Shown here piece by piece: positions 7,888 to 15,750 of a stretch of DNA of 58,537 nt. The notes below the pieces were generated by a model. The model saw only the letters and a list, made by a program, of their open reading frames with translations. It searched no databases and was not told the origin of the DNA. Both the position numbers and the translations under genes were made by a program. The stretch is from Verrucomicrobiota bacterium (GTDB taxonomy: Bacteria; Verrucomicrobiota; Verrucomicrobiia; Verrucomicrobiales; Verrucomicrobiaceae), in the NCBI GenBank assembly GCA_009885695.1, contig VFKE01000047.1, positions 1 through 58,537 on the forward strand, in the 5' to 3' direction. Numbering within the stretch: position 1 is the stretch's first letter; each line of letters opens with the position of its first letter.

Positions 7888-9140
7888 GGGAGATAAGTTG
7901 TATTGACGATAAAGTCTTTCCGACTGGTCACACTTTCGAGATCGGAGAGACGCCGCCTGGTGATTTCCTTTTCCAGTTCGGGCGTGACATGAAATCCTAG
8001 AACAACATCACCATTCGCCGTCAGGATGATGACGCGGACAGCCGGACGTTGGACGATGCTTTTTGCTCCATAGCCGAGCAATTCACCATTATCGCCGCTC
8101 TCTGTGGCTGCCAGCACGGCGGCAAAATCATTCTCGCCGTTGGGCCGGTAAAGCGCCTTGTTCCCATCAAGGATGCCCTTGATCACTTCTGGCCGATAAA
8201 CAAAAACTTTTTCCGAGGCGGATTTAACCTCTGCGAGGCGTCCGACCGCCTTGTCCAGCGCGGAGGCCACGGCATCAGGATCAGGCCAGGAATCGAAATA
8301 GAGCGGCTTGGTTCCCAAGGCGGCGCTCGTGATCTGCGCGTTTATGCCGAGCCAGACGGCTTCGGCTTCAGCGCGGGGAAGCGCACCGAAAGATTCTCGG
8401 TGAAATTCCGCGAGAGCTGCCTGGACATCTTGGAAAACTTCCTTGGGGTCATTGGCGGAAGCTCGATCCTCTCCCCCGTTTCCGTGTTGATCCGGAACTG
8501 GCGGAGATGCTGGGGGACTGTCTGTGGGCGGGACACTGGGTTTATCATCGCTCTTTTTTGTTCGGGGTTCAAGTTTTTTCACGGCACCTGGAGGATGCGC
8601 AGCGGAAGCATCTGAAGCAACCCACTTCGCTACGCCGTCCTCGATGCTCACTTTGTCTTTGAGCAGATGCTTCAGCCAGCCCTGCTCTTTGGGTGTGAGA
8701 TTCTTGACGCTGCTCTCCAAGCCTTCGTTGAACTGCTTCACTTCCGCTTGCACCTGCTCGCCTTCCGTGATGATGCCGAGCGACACCGCTTCATCGTAGT
8801 CCACATCCTCGACGCCCATGCCTGATTCATAATCGAAGGGCGGATAGGGATTGCCGAAGCGGGAGATGGCCGACCAGATTGGCGAGTCTTTGCGCGCGAT
8901 CATTCTGCCGTCGTAAAACTTTCCGCCGTGTTCGGACCAGCGCGTGTGCCAGGCGCGGGGCGTTTTGCGGGAGGCGATGCGGACCATCTCCTGACAGGGC
9001 CACTGCTCCAGCACGGTGGGATCGTTGGCGGCGAGATAGTTCGCGTAGCCGTAGGCCATGTCCATCTGCGTGTTGACGATGAGCTTCAGCCGGCGGATCG
9101 CATGCATAGTGCCTGTCCCTATGTAAGAAAATGCTTGCAC
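7884..9140 (-). CDS. Truncated gpF-like minor head protein
   Basis: 418 codons. From about residue 13 (HAIRRLKLIVNTQ) it reads as the C-terminal part of an SPP1-gp7/Mu-gpF head morphogenesis domain, with motifs ARKDSPIWSAI, NPYPPFDYESGMG and VDYDEAVSLGII. A proline-rich linker (about 200-235) and a C-terminal domain of about 180 residues follow. That domain is possibly of the nuclease-like type often fused to gpF; no catalytic residues can be named. The N-terminal half of the family domain is missing. The first 12 residues (MQAFSYIGTGTM) are encoded by sequence in front of the transposase gene, so the gene has been cut by that insertion. A native-looking start would be ATG 9107. It is probably non-functional. 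Confidence 0.6.
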   Translation of the reverse strand: MQAFSYIGTGTMHAIRRLKLIVNTQMDMAYGYANYLAANDPTVLEQWPCQEMVRIASRKTPRAWHTRWSEHGGKFYDGRMIARKDSPIWSAISRFGNPYPPFDYESGMGVEDVDYDEAVSLGIITEGEQVQAEVKQFNEGLESSVKNLTPKEQGWLKHLLKDKVSIEDGVAKWVASDASAAHPPGAVKKLEPRTKKSDDKPSVPPTDSPPASPPVPDQHGNGGEDRASANDPKEVFQDVQAALAEFHRESFGALPRAEAEAVWLGINAQITSAALGTKPLYFDSWPDPDAVASALDKAVGRLAEVKSASEKVFVYRPEVIKGILDGNKALYRPNGENDFAAVLAATESGDNGELLGYGAKSIVQRPAVRVIILTANGDVVLGFHVTPELEKEITRRRLSDLESVTSRKDFIVNTTYLP

Positions 9141-9168
9141 ATTTATGACTTCAATCTACCATCCTGCC

Positions 9169-10239
9169 ATGCGACTTCCCCGACTCAAAGCCCCCTCGCA
9201 CCTGACCACCGCTTACTACCACTGCGTCTCGCGCATCGTGGACCGGCGCTTCGTGCTTGGCGACGATGAGAAAATCCGCTTTCTCCAGCTCGTGCGGTTT
9301 TATGAGCGCTTCTGCAAGGTGCGCGTCGTGGCCTATTGCCTGATGAGCAACCATTTCCATCTGCTCGTCGAAGTACCCAAGCGACCCGAGCAACTGCCCT
9401 CCGAATCATGGCTCATTGAACATGTGCGCCGCTGCTATGGGTCAACCACCGCCTTCGCCTTGAAAGTTAACTTGACTGAGACCCGCAAACAGGCCGGGGA
9501 AGAAGCCGCACAGAAACTACTGGTCGGATGGTTCGCGCGGATGTGGGACGTGAGTGCGTTCATGAAAATCCTCAAACAACGCTTCACCAAGTGGTTCAAC
9601 AAGAACAGCAAGCGAAGCGGCACGCTTTGGGAAGACCGCTTTCGCAGCATGGTGGTGGAGAGCGGCGAGGCGTTGGGCACGATGGCCGCCTACATTAATC
9701 TAAACCCGGTGCGCGCTGGCATGGTGAAAGACCCCGCCGACTACCGCTGGAGCAGTTACGGTGCGGCGATGGGCGGGAACAAAGCGGCGCGCACGGGCTT
9801 GCAATCCGTGGTGGACACTATCCTGAACGGCGGACCGATGGACGCGACGACAGAAACACAGCACGCCCCGATGAATCCCATGCAGCAGAGAGGCGCGAGC
9901 TGGCTGGAGCAGTATCGCGTCTGGATGTTCGGCAGTGCCGAGGAAATCAAAGACAGCCGCAGCGGGCGCGTTCTGCGCAAAGGACTCACCCCGGAGAAAG
10001 TCCAGGCCGTGCTCAAGCATGGCGGCAAAGTGAAGCGATGGGAAATGCTGCGCTGCCGCTTGCGTTACATGACCGGAGGCGGCGCACTGGGGACGAAGGC
10101 ATTCATTGAAGATATCTTCCAAGCCGAGCGCTGGCGGTTCAGCGACAAGCGTCAGCAAGGAGCCAGATCAATGCGCGGTGGAGATTCGATGTGGTCTGGC
10201 TTGCGCACGCTGCGATCACCTCGATGGAGCAGCGGTTAG
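9169..10239 (+). CDS. REP-associated tyrosine transposase (RAYT, Y1/HUH)
   Basis: A 356-residue single-strand transposase of the IS200/RAYT (Y1) family, starting at ATG 9169 (MRLPRLKAPSHL). The HUH metal site is NHFHLLVE at about residue 65, after the typical YYHCVSRIVDRRFVL opening. The catalytic tyrosine is in GTMAAYINLNPVRAGMV at about residue 180. GTLWEDRFRS and YRWSSYGAA blocks are also typical. The C-terminal 120 residues extend beyond the core. RAYTs process REP hairpins. It is inserted into the gpF-like gene; the string GTGCCTGTCCCTAT just upstream (9111-9124) looks like the kind of sequence that flanks such genes. Confidence 0.9.
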   Translation: MRLPRLKAPSHLTTAYYHCVSRIVDRRFVLGDDEKIRFLQLVRFYERFCKVRVVAYCLMSNHFHLLVEVPKRPEQLPSESWLIEHVRRCYGSTTAFALKVNLTETRKQAGEEAAQKLLVGWFARMWDVSAFMKILKQRFTKWFNKNSKRSGTLWEDRFRSMVVESGEALGTMAAYINLNPVRAGMVKDPADYRWSSYGAAMGGNKAARTGLQSVVDTILNGGPMDATTETQHAPMNPMQQRGASWLEQYRVWMFGSAEEIKDSRSGRVLRKGLTPEKVQAVLKHGGKVKRWEMLRCRLRYMTGGGALGTKAFIEDIFQAERWRFSDKRQQGARSMRGGDSMWSGLRTLRSPRWSSG

Positions 10240-10445
10240 CAACCAATTGGATTACGCTTATTAATCAGTTTTGCGCAAGTTTCGCGCCCTCAATTGGCTC
10301 AACACTTTACGCCATTAAGCCAACGCAGTAGCCCTTACCTCTGCTTTCAGCCTGACGCTCGATTCAGTGCGTGAGGTCAATTCCGAAAAATACCAACAAG
10401 ATCACTCCTTGCATCTCCCGCGATTCTCTACAACTTTCCACTTTA

Positions 10446-10985
10446 ATGCCGGACAGTGCTCCGATCCTCACCAAACAAGATATGGCTCGTTGCATCGGGC
10501 GTCTTGCCGAAAGCATCCGCGATTCCTGTCCTGGAGATGAACTGGCACTGGTGGGTATTTACCGTCGCGGAGTTCCCCTGGCGGAACGGGTATTCACACT
10601 GCTGAAGTCACACTATCAATCACTGTTGCTCGGCCGGGTGGACATCACACTTTATCGCGACGACCTGAAAAACCTTGAGATGATGCCGAAGCTTGTCGGC
10701 TCAGACATCCCCTTCGATCTCGATAGCAAGCATGTGATCCTGTTCGACGAAGTCATCTACACCGGCCGCACCTCGCGCGCCGGTCTGGATGAGCTGCTCG
10801 ACCACGGAAGACCGAAGCAGGTGCAGATCGCGGCCTTGATTGATCGCGGCGGACGCGAACTTCCGATTCATGCTGATTTTGTCGGCGAAAAACTGCAGGT
10901 GGCGCCGCACCAACGCATCTCGGTCTGCTTTGAAGAAGTGGATGGCGAAGACGCGGTCTATGTGCGAGAAGGGGGGCGAAGATGA
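10446..10985 (+). CDS. pyrR: Bifunctional pyr operon regulator/uracil phosphoribosyltransferase
   Basis: PyrR, 179 residues from ATG 10446 (MPDSAPILTKQDM); a longer frame upstream has no PyrR sequence. The PRPP-binding motif VILFDEVIYTGRTSRAGL is at about residues 98-115, and GIYRRGVPLAERV and a DITLYRDDL block are also in place. In characterised species PyrR converts uracil and PRPP to UMP and, with UMP, binds pyr leader RNA. Its stop overlaps pyrB by 4 bases. The 206-base region upstream shows no obvious terminator/antiterminator pair, so RNA-based control cannot be confirmed here. The function assignment is firm; the regulatory role is inferred. Confidence 0.95.
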   Translation: MPDSAPILTKQDMARCIGRLAESIRDSCPGDELALVGIYRRGVPLAERVFTLLKSHYQSLLLGRVDITLYRDDLKNLEMMPKLVGSDIPFDLDSKHVILFDEVIYTGRTSRAGLDELLDHGRPKQVQIAALIDRGGRELPIHADFVGEKLQVAPHQRISVCFEEVDGEDAVYVREGGRR

Positions 10986-11923
10986 CTCCCCGCAAGGACC
11001 TGCTCGACATCCAGTCGCTCACCGATGAGGAACTCGACTTCATCCTGACCAATGCCGTCCCATTTAAGAATCTCTTCAAGCGCAGCGTGAAAAAAGTTCC
11101 GACCCTGCGCGGGCGCACGGTGCTGACGTTGTTTTATGAGCCGAGCACGCGCACCCGGTCGTCCTTTGAAGTCGCGGCCAGCAGGCTGTCCGCGGATGTG
11201 ATCAACTTTTCCGTGAACACATCTTCGGTCGTGAAGGGAGAGTCCGTGCTCGACACCATTTCCACGCTGGAGGCCATGCGCACTGACTACGTGGTCGTGC
11301 GCCACGGCATGAGCGGCATTCCAAATCTGATCGCCCGGAACACCACGGCATCCGTCATCAATGCCGGTGACGGATTTCACGCGCACCCCACGCAAGCCCT
11401 CCTGGATGTCTTCACCCTCAAGGAAGTCTTCGGCGGCGATCTTCGCGGATCACGCATCGCGTTCATTGGCGACATCCAGCATTCGCGAGTGGCGCGCTCC
11501 ACGAACCTCCTCTGCCGGCGCATGGGAATGAGCACGGCGATGCTCGCGCCCGGTTCCCTCATTCCGCGCGACACGCCACCGGAGATCGCGGCCTTCACCA
11601 ACTGGGACCAGGTTTTTGCCTGGAAACCCGATGTCATCTATTTGCTGCGCGTGCAGATGGAGCGGCAGAATGTGCCCTTCATCCCCAGCATCGGCGAGTA
11701 TCACCGCATCTACGGCCTCACCGATGAAAGACTCAAACGCGTGCGGGACTCCGGCATTTACGTCATGCACCCCGGACCGGTGAACCGCGGCGTGGAACTC
11801 AATGACAGTGTGATGACTTACGAGCGCTGCCTCATCAACCAGCAGGTGGAAAACGGCATCGCCGTGCGCATGAGCGTGCTCTACTGGCTAAAGCCCGGGA
11901 GCGTGGAGGGGACGGGATCATGA
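10982..11923 (+). CDS. pyrB: Aspartate carbamoyltransferase catalytic subunit
   Basis: 313 residues, the normal length. It catalyses carbamoyl phosphate + L-aspartate to N-carbamoyl-L-aspartate, the first committed pyrimidine step. The carbamoyl-phosphate motif FYEPSTRTRSSFEVAA is at about residues 50-65, HPTQALLDVFTL near 136 and the MHPGPVNRGVEL segment near 262. The ATG overlaps the pyrR stop (ATGA), and its own stop overlaps the pyrC start the same way, so the three genes are translationally coupled. No pyrI regulatory subunit is adjacent. The identification is very secure. Confidence 0.97.
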   Translation: MTPRKDLLDIQSLTDEELDFILTNAVPFKNLFKRSVKKVPTLRGRTVLTLFYEPSTRTRSSFEVAASRLSADVINFSVNTSSVVKGESVLDTISTLEAMRTDYVVVRHGMSGIPNLIARNTTASVINAGDGFHAHPTQALLDVFTLKEVFGGDLRGSRIAFIGDIQHSRVARSTNLLCRRMGMSTAMLAPGSLIPRDTPPEIAAFTNWDQVFAWKPDVIYLLRVQMERQNVPFIPSIGEYHRIYGLTDERLKRVRDSGIYVMHPGPVNRGVELNDSVMTYERCLINQQVENGIAVRMSVLYWLKPGSVEGTGS

Positions 11924-13200
11924 ACAAGCAGCGACTCTTCAAAGGAGGCGACATCGCCAGCGAAGACAGCGCAAAGCTTCAGCGTGGTGATGTCCTTGTT
12001 GAAGGCACGCGCATTACACGGGTCGCGCCGAATCTTATCGCTCCACCGGACTGCGAAGTCATCGATTGCACCGGCAAGATTATACTACCCGCGCTGTTTG
12101 ACGTGCATGTTCACGCGCGTGAACCAGGACAGGAGCAGAAGGAAAATATCAGAGCGTGCAGCGAGGCCGCAATCAATGGCGGCGTCACCGGCTTCGTCAT
12201 GATGCCGAACACGCTTCCTGCCATCGACAACGCAGGAGTGGTCAAGACTGTCCTGGAATCCGCCGCCAGGTGCCGCATCCCGATTTATACCAGCGGCGCC
12301 ATCACGAAAGGGCGCGAAGGGAAGGAACTCGCCGCCATCGGGGCCATGAAGGCGGCGGGCGCAGTCATGATCACCGACGATGGTTTTCCAGTTGCCAATC
12401 CGGTCGTGCTGCGCCGTGCAATGGAGTATGCGCGCGACTTTGGACTGATCGTCGCCAGCCACTGCGAAACGATGGATCTCAGCGGCAAGGGCGCCATGCA
12501 TGAGGGCAGCGTCAGCTACAGCCTGGGACTGGAGGGAATCCCCGCCATCAGCGAGGAGATTTGCCTGGATCGTGACATCCGAATCGCGCAATACACCGGT
12601 GCGCACATTCATATTCAGCACGTTACCACCGCGCGGGGAATGAACACCATCCGGCGCTTCAAAGAAGAGGGAGTCAAGGTCACCTGCGAAGTTTCGCCCC
12701 ATCATCTCATCTTCAATCACGAAGACGTGGGTGATTACGACACCAACTACAAAATGAACCCGCCCCTGCGCACTAGGGAGGACAATGCCGCGCTGCTGCA
12801 AGGACTCGTTGACGGCATCTTCGATGTCATTGCGACCGATCACGCGCCCCACACGCCGTTTGAGAAGAACAACGACTTCGCCAGCGCGCCCTTCGGCATC
12901 ACGGGACTGGAGACCGCGCTGCCATCGCTGCATCATTATTTCATTTCCAAGGTCAAGCTGGGCTGGGACCTGCTTGTGCGGCGCTATTCCGCCGAACCCC
13001 GGCGCCTGCTCGGACACAAGGCCGTTCCCGTAATCGAAGGCGGCGCTGCTGAATTCATCGTCTTCGATCCTAACGCAGACACTGTGTTTGACCGTGATTT
13101 CATCAAATCAAAAAGCGTGAACACGCCGTTTCTGGACAAGTCGATGCGTGGGCGGGTGGACATGGTTATCCATGCGGGAGATTTGCTGCTGCTACGATAG
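11920..13200 (+). CDS. pyrC: Dihydroorotase, type I
   Basis: 426 residues. It cyclises N-carbamoyl-L-aspartate to dihydroorotate. The metal-binding HxH is in LFDVHVHAREPGQEQ near residue 60. MPNTLPAIDN, ASHCETMDL, HIHIQHVTTARG and the C-terminal VIATDHAPHTPFEK near residue 305 are the class I dihydroorotase signatures. TNYKMNPPLRTRED marks the substrate loop. Length and motifs agree with the long PyrC form that partners PyrB in many bacteria. It overlaps pyrB by 4 bases and ends 24 bases before the ABM-domain gene, which may be cotranscribed. Confidence 0.97.
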   Translation: MNKQRLFKGGDIASEDSAKLQRGDVLVEGTRITRVAPNLIAPPDCEVIDCTGKIILPALFDVHVHAREPGQEQKENIRACSEAAINGGVTGFVMMPNTLPAIDNAGVVKTVLESAARCRIPIYTSGAITKGREGKELAAIGAMKAAGAVMITDDGFPVANPVVLRRAMEYARDFGLIVASHCETMDLSGKGAMHEGSVSYSLGLEGIPAISEEICLDRDIRIAQYTGAHIHIQHVTTARGMNTIRRFKEEGVKVTCEVSPHHLIFNHEDVGDYDTNYKMNPPLRTREDNAALLQGLVDGIFDVIATDHAPHTPFEKNNDFASAPFGITGLETALPSLHHYFISKVKLGWDLLVRRYSAEPRRLLGHKAVPVIEGGAAEFIVFDPNADTVFDRDFIKSKSVNTPFLDKSMRGRVDMVIHAGDLLLLR

Positions 13201-13224
13201 GAAAAAAATTACACGATTCCCCGC

Positions 13225-13515
13225 ATGATTTCGCTCCTCGTCACCCTCGAAATTGATCCCGCACGAATTGAGCATTTCATGGTGTGCATTCGTGCCCAAG
13301 CCGTGGCTTCACGCCGGGAACCGGGCTGCCGCCGCTGGGAGGTGAGCCGCAAACTCGACCAGGAAAACATCTTCACACTGGCCGAGCTTTACGATGATAC
13401 AGCCGCTCTTCAGGCACATTTTGACAGTCCACATTTCAAGGATTGGGTCAAAAACACTAGCGATGGACTCATTCTGTCCAAGACCTCGGTGCGCGGCCAG
13501 GTGCTCGATATTTGA
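13225..13515 (+). CDS. ABM-domain (YgiN-like) monooxygenase
   Basis: A 96-residue protein of the antibiotic-biosynthesis-monooxygenase fold, a dimeric ferredoxin-like barrel. Diagnostic pieces are SRREPGCRRWEVSRKLDQ near residue 30 and TLAELYDDTAALQAHFDSPHF near residue 52, where the E and the SPHF segment are conserved. Relatives include quinol monooxygenase YgiN and autoinducer-degrading LsrG; the substrate cannot be read from sequence. It follows pyrC closely on the same strand and converges with glpX, 17 bases away. Confidence 0.85.
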   Translation: MISLLVTLEIDPARIEHFMVCIRAQAVASRREPGCRRWEVSRKLDQENIFTLAELYDDTAALQAHFDSPHFKDWVKNTSDGLILSKTSVRGQVLDI

Positions 13516-13532
13516 GATGTGACAGTAAATGT

Positions 13533-14588
13533 TCACTCCCTCCTCAACGGCACCAATTTGCGATCCAGTTGATGCACCGCCTGAATATGCCGCACCGTTC
13601 CACTGCGGGCGCGCATGAGAAGTGAATGCGTCTCCGCGCGGTGCCCGGTGATCTTCACACCGGGAAGCAGCGGACTGTCGCTGATGCCAGTCGCGCAGAA
13701 CAGGGCGCTCTCGCCCATGACCAGATCATCCGCCTGAAATACACGCTGCAAATCTCCGATGGCACCAATGGCAGCGACTTCCGCGCGATGCTCATCATTG
13801 TGAAACCACATGCGCAACTGCATGTCGCCGCCGAGACACTTCAACGCTGCGGCCGTGAGCACGCCTTCGGGCGATCCGCCGATGCCGACGTACAAGTCCA
13901 CGCCTGTCCCGGGCCACGAAGGGGCGAGCGCCGCCGTGATGTCTCCATCGGTGATCATGCGAAGCGCAGAGCCTGCACCGCGCACCTGCTTGACGATGTC
14001 GGCATGACGCGGGCGGTCCATGGTCACCACCACGATGTCGCGCACATTCTTGTCGAGCGCGGCGGCGACGATGCCCAGCACCTCGCGCAGCGGCAAGTCC
14101 AGCAGGCAGGGGTTGCCGATGTTTTTCAGGGCGTGCTTCACCAGCGGGCCGTAAGCGATTTTGTGCGAATAGAAGCTGGGGATGTTCATCATGGTGCTGG
14201 GTGCGCCGTCAGGCACCTGTGCGGCGGCGATCACGGAAACGGCATTGGGCAGGCCCTTGGCGATGTTGGTGGTGCCGTCGATCGGATCGAGCGCGATGTT
14301 GAAATGCGGAGCGCCGTCTTTCCAGGTGCCAAGGTGCTCGCCAATGAAAATGCCAGGGGCATTGTCCTTGATGCCCTCGCCAATCACGACCTCGCCACGG
14401 ATGTCAAGCATGTCGAAAACGCCGCGGATGGCCGCGCAGGCCGCGCCATCGGCCAGCTCTTTTTCACCGCGACCCAGCCAGGAGATGGCTTTAAGCGCGG
14501 CGTTTTCCGTGGCGCGAACAAATTCAAACTCCAGCACGCGTTCCAAGTCGAATGAACTGCATAGCGGAGGGAGTTGAGGGAGGGTCAT
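13533..14588 (-). CDS. glpX: Fructose-1,6-bisphosphatase class II
   Basis: 351 residues. It hydrolyses fructose 1,6-bisphosphate to fructose 6-phosphate in gluconeogenesis. Signatures are EVVIGEGIKDNAPGIFIGE near residues 65-85 and the metal/substrate site ALDPIDGTTNIAKGLPNA near 100-117. VTMDRPRHADIVKQVR and LYVGIGGSPEGVLTAAALK follow in the C-terminal half. Length and motif order match GlpX. With the class II aldolase at 34784 it covers the gluconeogenic FBP node, though the genes are 20 kb apart. The start ATG 14588 is followed by the typical acidic N-terminus. Confidence 0.96.
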   Translation of the reverse strand: MTLPQLPPLCSSFDLERVLEFEFVRATENAALKAISWLGRGEKELADGAACAAIRGVFDMLDIRGEVVIGEGIKDNAPGIFIGEHLGTWKDGAPHFNIALDPIDGTTNIAKGLPNAVSVIAAAQVPDGAPSTMMNIPSFYSHKIAYGPLVKHALKNIGNPCLLDLPLREVLGIVAAALDKNVRDIVVVTMDRPRHADIVKQVRGAGSALRMITDGDITAALAPSWPGTGVDLYVGIGGSPEGVLTAAALKCLGGDMQLRMWFHNDEHRAEVAAIGAIGDLQRVFQADDLVMGESALFCATGISDSPLLPGVKITGHRAETHSLLMRARSGTVRHIQAVHQLDRKLVPLRRE

Positions 14589-14624
14589 GATCGAGGTTGT
14601 GTAGCGAATCGAAAATAGTCGATG

Positions 14625-15548
14625 CTATTGCTTCTTCGGTGCGCGTGATTTTGGTTCAATGTATGGCGGATTCACATAGGCTTCTGGTGCGGCGGTTTGA
14701 ATATTCGGAGGGATATCCGCTTTCACATCGCCCAGCGCCCATTTGATGCCGCCAGCCAGAATTTCCTGAAACGTGGGATTGGTCCAGACGTCCTCGCGAT
14801 GGCCCATCGCGGTATAAAAGACCCGGCCCTTGCCCTCGTTGCGCGCCCAGGTGACCGGATACGGCGGACGCTTGTATTCATCGCCCTTCATGGAAGGGGC
14901 ATCGATGACATTGAGCACATGAATATCCGGCGTGAAGTCTTTCAGCGAATACCACTCTTCAAGAAAGCTGAACTCGGCGCCGATCTTCTCAAAGCCAGGA
15001 AACTGAGGGTTGATGACTTTGATCAGCGCCTCCTGCTGCGCGCCGTGTTTGATAAACTCGCCGCCTAACATGCGGACGAAGGGGTCCGCCTTGTCACCGT
15101 GGTTCACAAAGCGGTCCGGTCCCCTTTGCGATTCGTTGTCCGTATGAAAAGTGTCACTGGCGGAGTGCGTTCCGATAAAGCCCTTGCCTCCGCGCACATA
15201 GTCTAGCAACGCCTGCTTGCCTTCCGGCGGCATCCCCGGGTGCCCATCGGTTCCCGGAACAGTCATATCCCCGGAGGTGTAAAAAATGACAGCGTCAAAC
15301 TGGGCGAGGTAAGCCTTGTTGAGGTTTGTTCCATCCTTGAGGAAAGTGAAATCCCAGCGGTTCTTTTTGCCAAGTTCGAGAAGTATTTTTTCCACAAAAC
15401 TGGGCTGTCCCGTCTTCCATGAAATGACAGCGTGCTCGAAGCCCGAGGACTTGCTGAAGAACAAGATTTTGCGCTGAGGCCCGGAGTCCGCAGCCAGGAT
15501 GGCAGTCGCGGCAAAGGCGGAAACGATGATGGCAAGCTTGCGAATCAT
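14625..15548 (-). CDS. Secreted ThuA-domain protein
   Basis: 307 residues from ATG 15548, which gives a clean signal peptide (MIRKLAIIVSAFAATAILAA). The frame continues upstream but without homology. It is a ThuA/class I glutamine-amidotransferase-like fold, with RKILFFSKSSGFEHAVI at the start, KGFIGTHSASDTFH in the middle and RVFYTAMGHREDVWTNP near residue 250, a strongly conserved ThuA stretch. ThuA-type proteins are abundant in Verrucomicrobia and Planctomycetes and are tied to sugar catabolism, but no reaction is established for this group. It is divergent from a second ThuA-like gene, with a 202-base shared promoter region. Confidence 0.9.
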   Translation of the reverse strand: MIRKLAIIVSAFAATAILAADSGPQRKILFFSKSSGFEHAVISWKTGQPSFVEKILLELGKKNRWDFTFLKDGTNLNKAYLAQFDAVIFYTSGDMTVPGTDGHPGMPPEGKQALLDYVRGGKGFIGTHSASDTFHTDNESQRGPDRFVNHGDKADPFVRMLGGEFIKHGAQQEALIKVINPQFPGFEKIGAEFSFLEEWYSLKDFTPDIHVLNVIDAPSMKGDEYKRPPYPVTWARNEGKGRVFYTAMGHREDVWTNPTFQEILAGGIKWALGDVKADIPPNIQTAAPEAYVNPPYIEPKSRAPKKQ

Positions 15549-15750
15549 GTGACCGGATACAACGCCTCCCGCATCCGCGCCAGTGGAAATGCGTCCCTCG
15601 CGTTCATGTCCGCCAATTTCCCGTGTCACGGCATGATTGAGGCCAGGAGGCAGGGGGCAGAGAAAATTTGAATGCAAATTTGCCATGCCGAGTTATGAAG
15701 CCAAAGTATCTCCCGCAAGGAAACTGTCCCCGCAAACGTATAACCAACCC

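Larger units (their letters stand above)
3580..9140 (-). mobile_element. Mu-like prophage head-module remnant
   Basis: Seven same-strand genes follow the order of the Mu head region when read on the minus strand: gpF-like (5'-truncated), gpG-like, I-type protease/scaffold, decoration-like protein, major capsid, a small protein and a fibre-like protein. Terminase, portal, tail tube, sheath, baseplate, lysis and transposition genes are absent on both sides: host genes flank the left end and a RAYT gene the right. The remnant therefore cannot make a virion unaided. A strong terminator remains after the capsid gene. Assignment rests on gene order plus recognition of individual proteins. Confidence 0.75.

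Noticed and set aside
3580..10239. A complete, inducible prophage
   Set aside because: No integrase, Mu transposase, terminase, portal, tail or lysis genes; host genes lie directly on both sides.
10371..10445. An N-terminal extension of PyrR
   Set aside because: The extra 25 residues have no PyrR similarity; ATG 10446 gives the family start.
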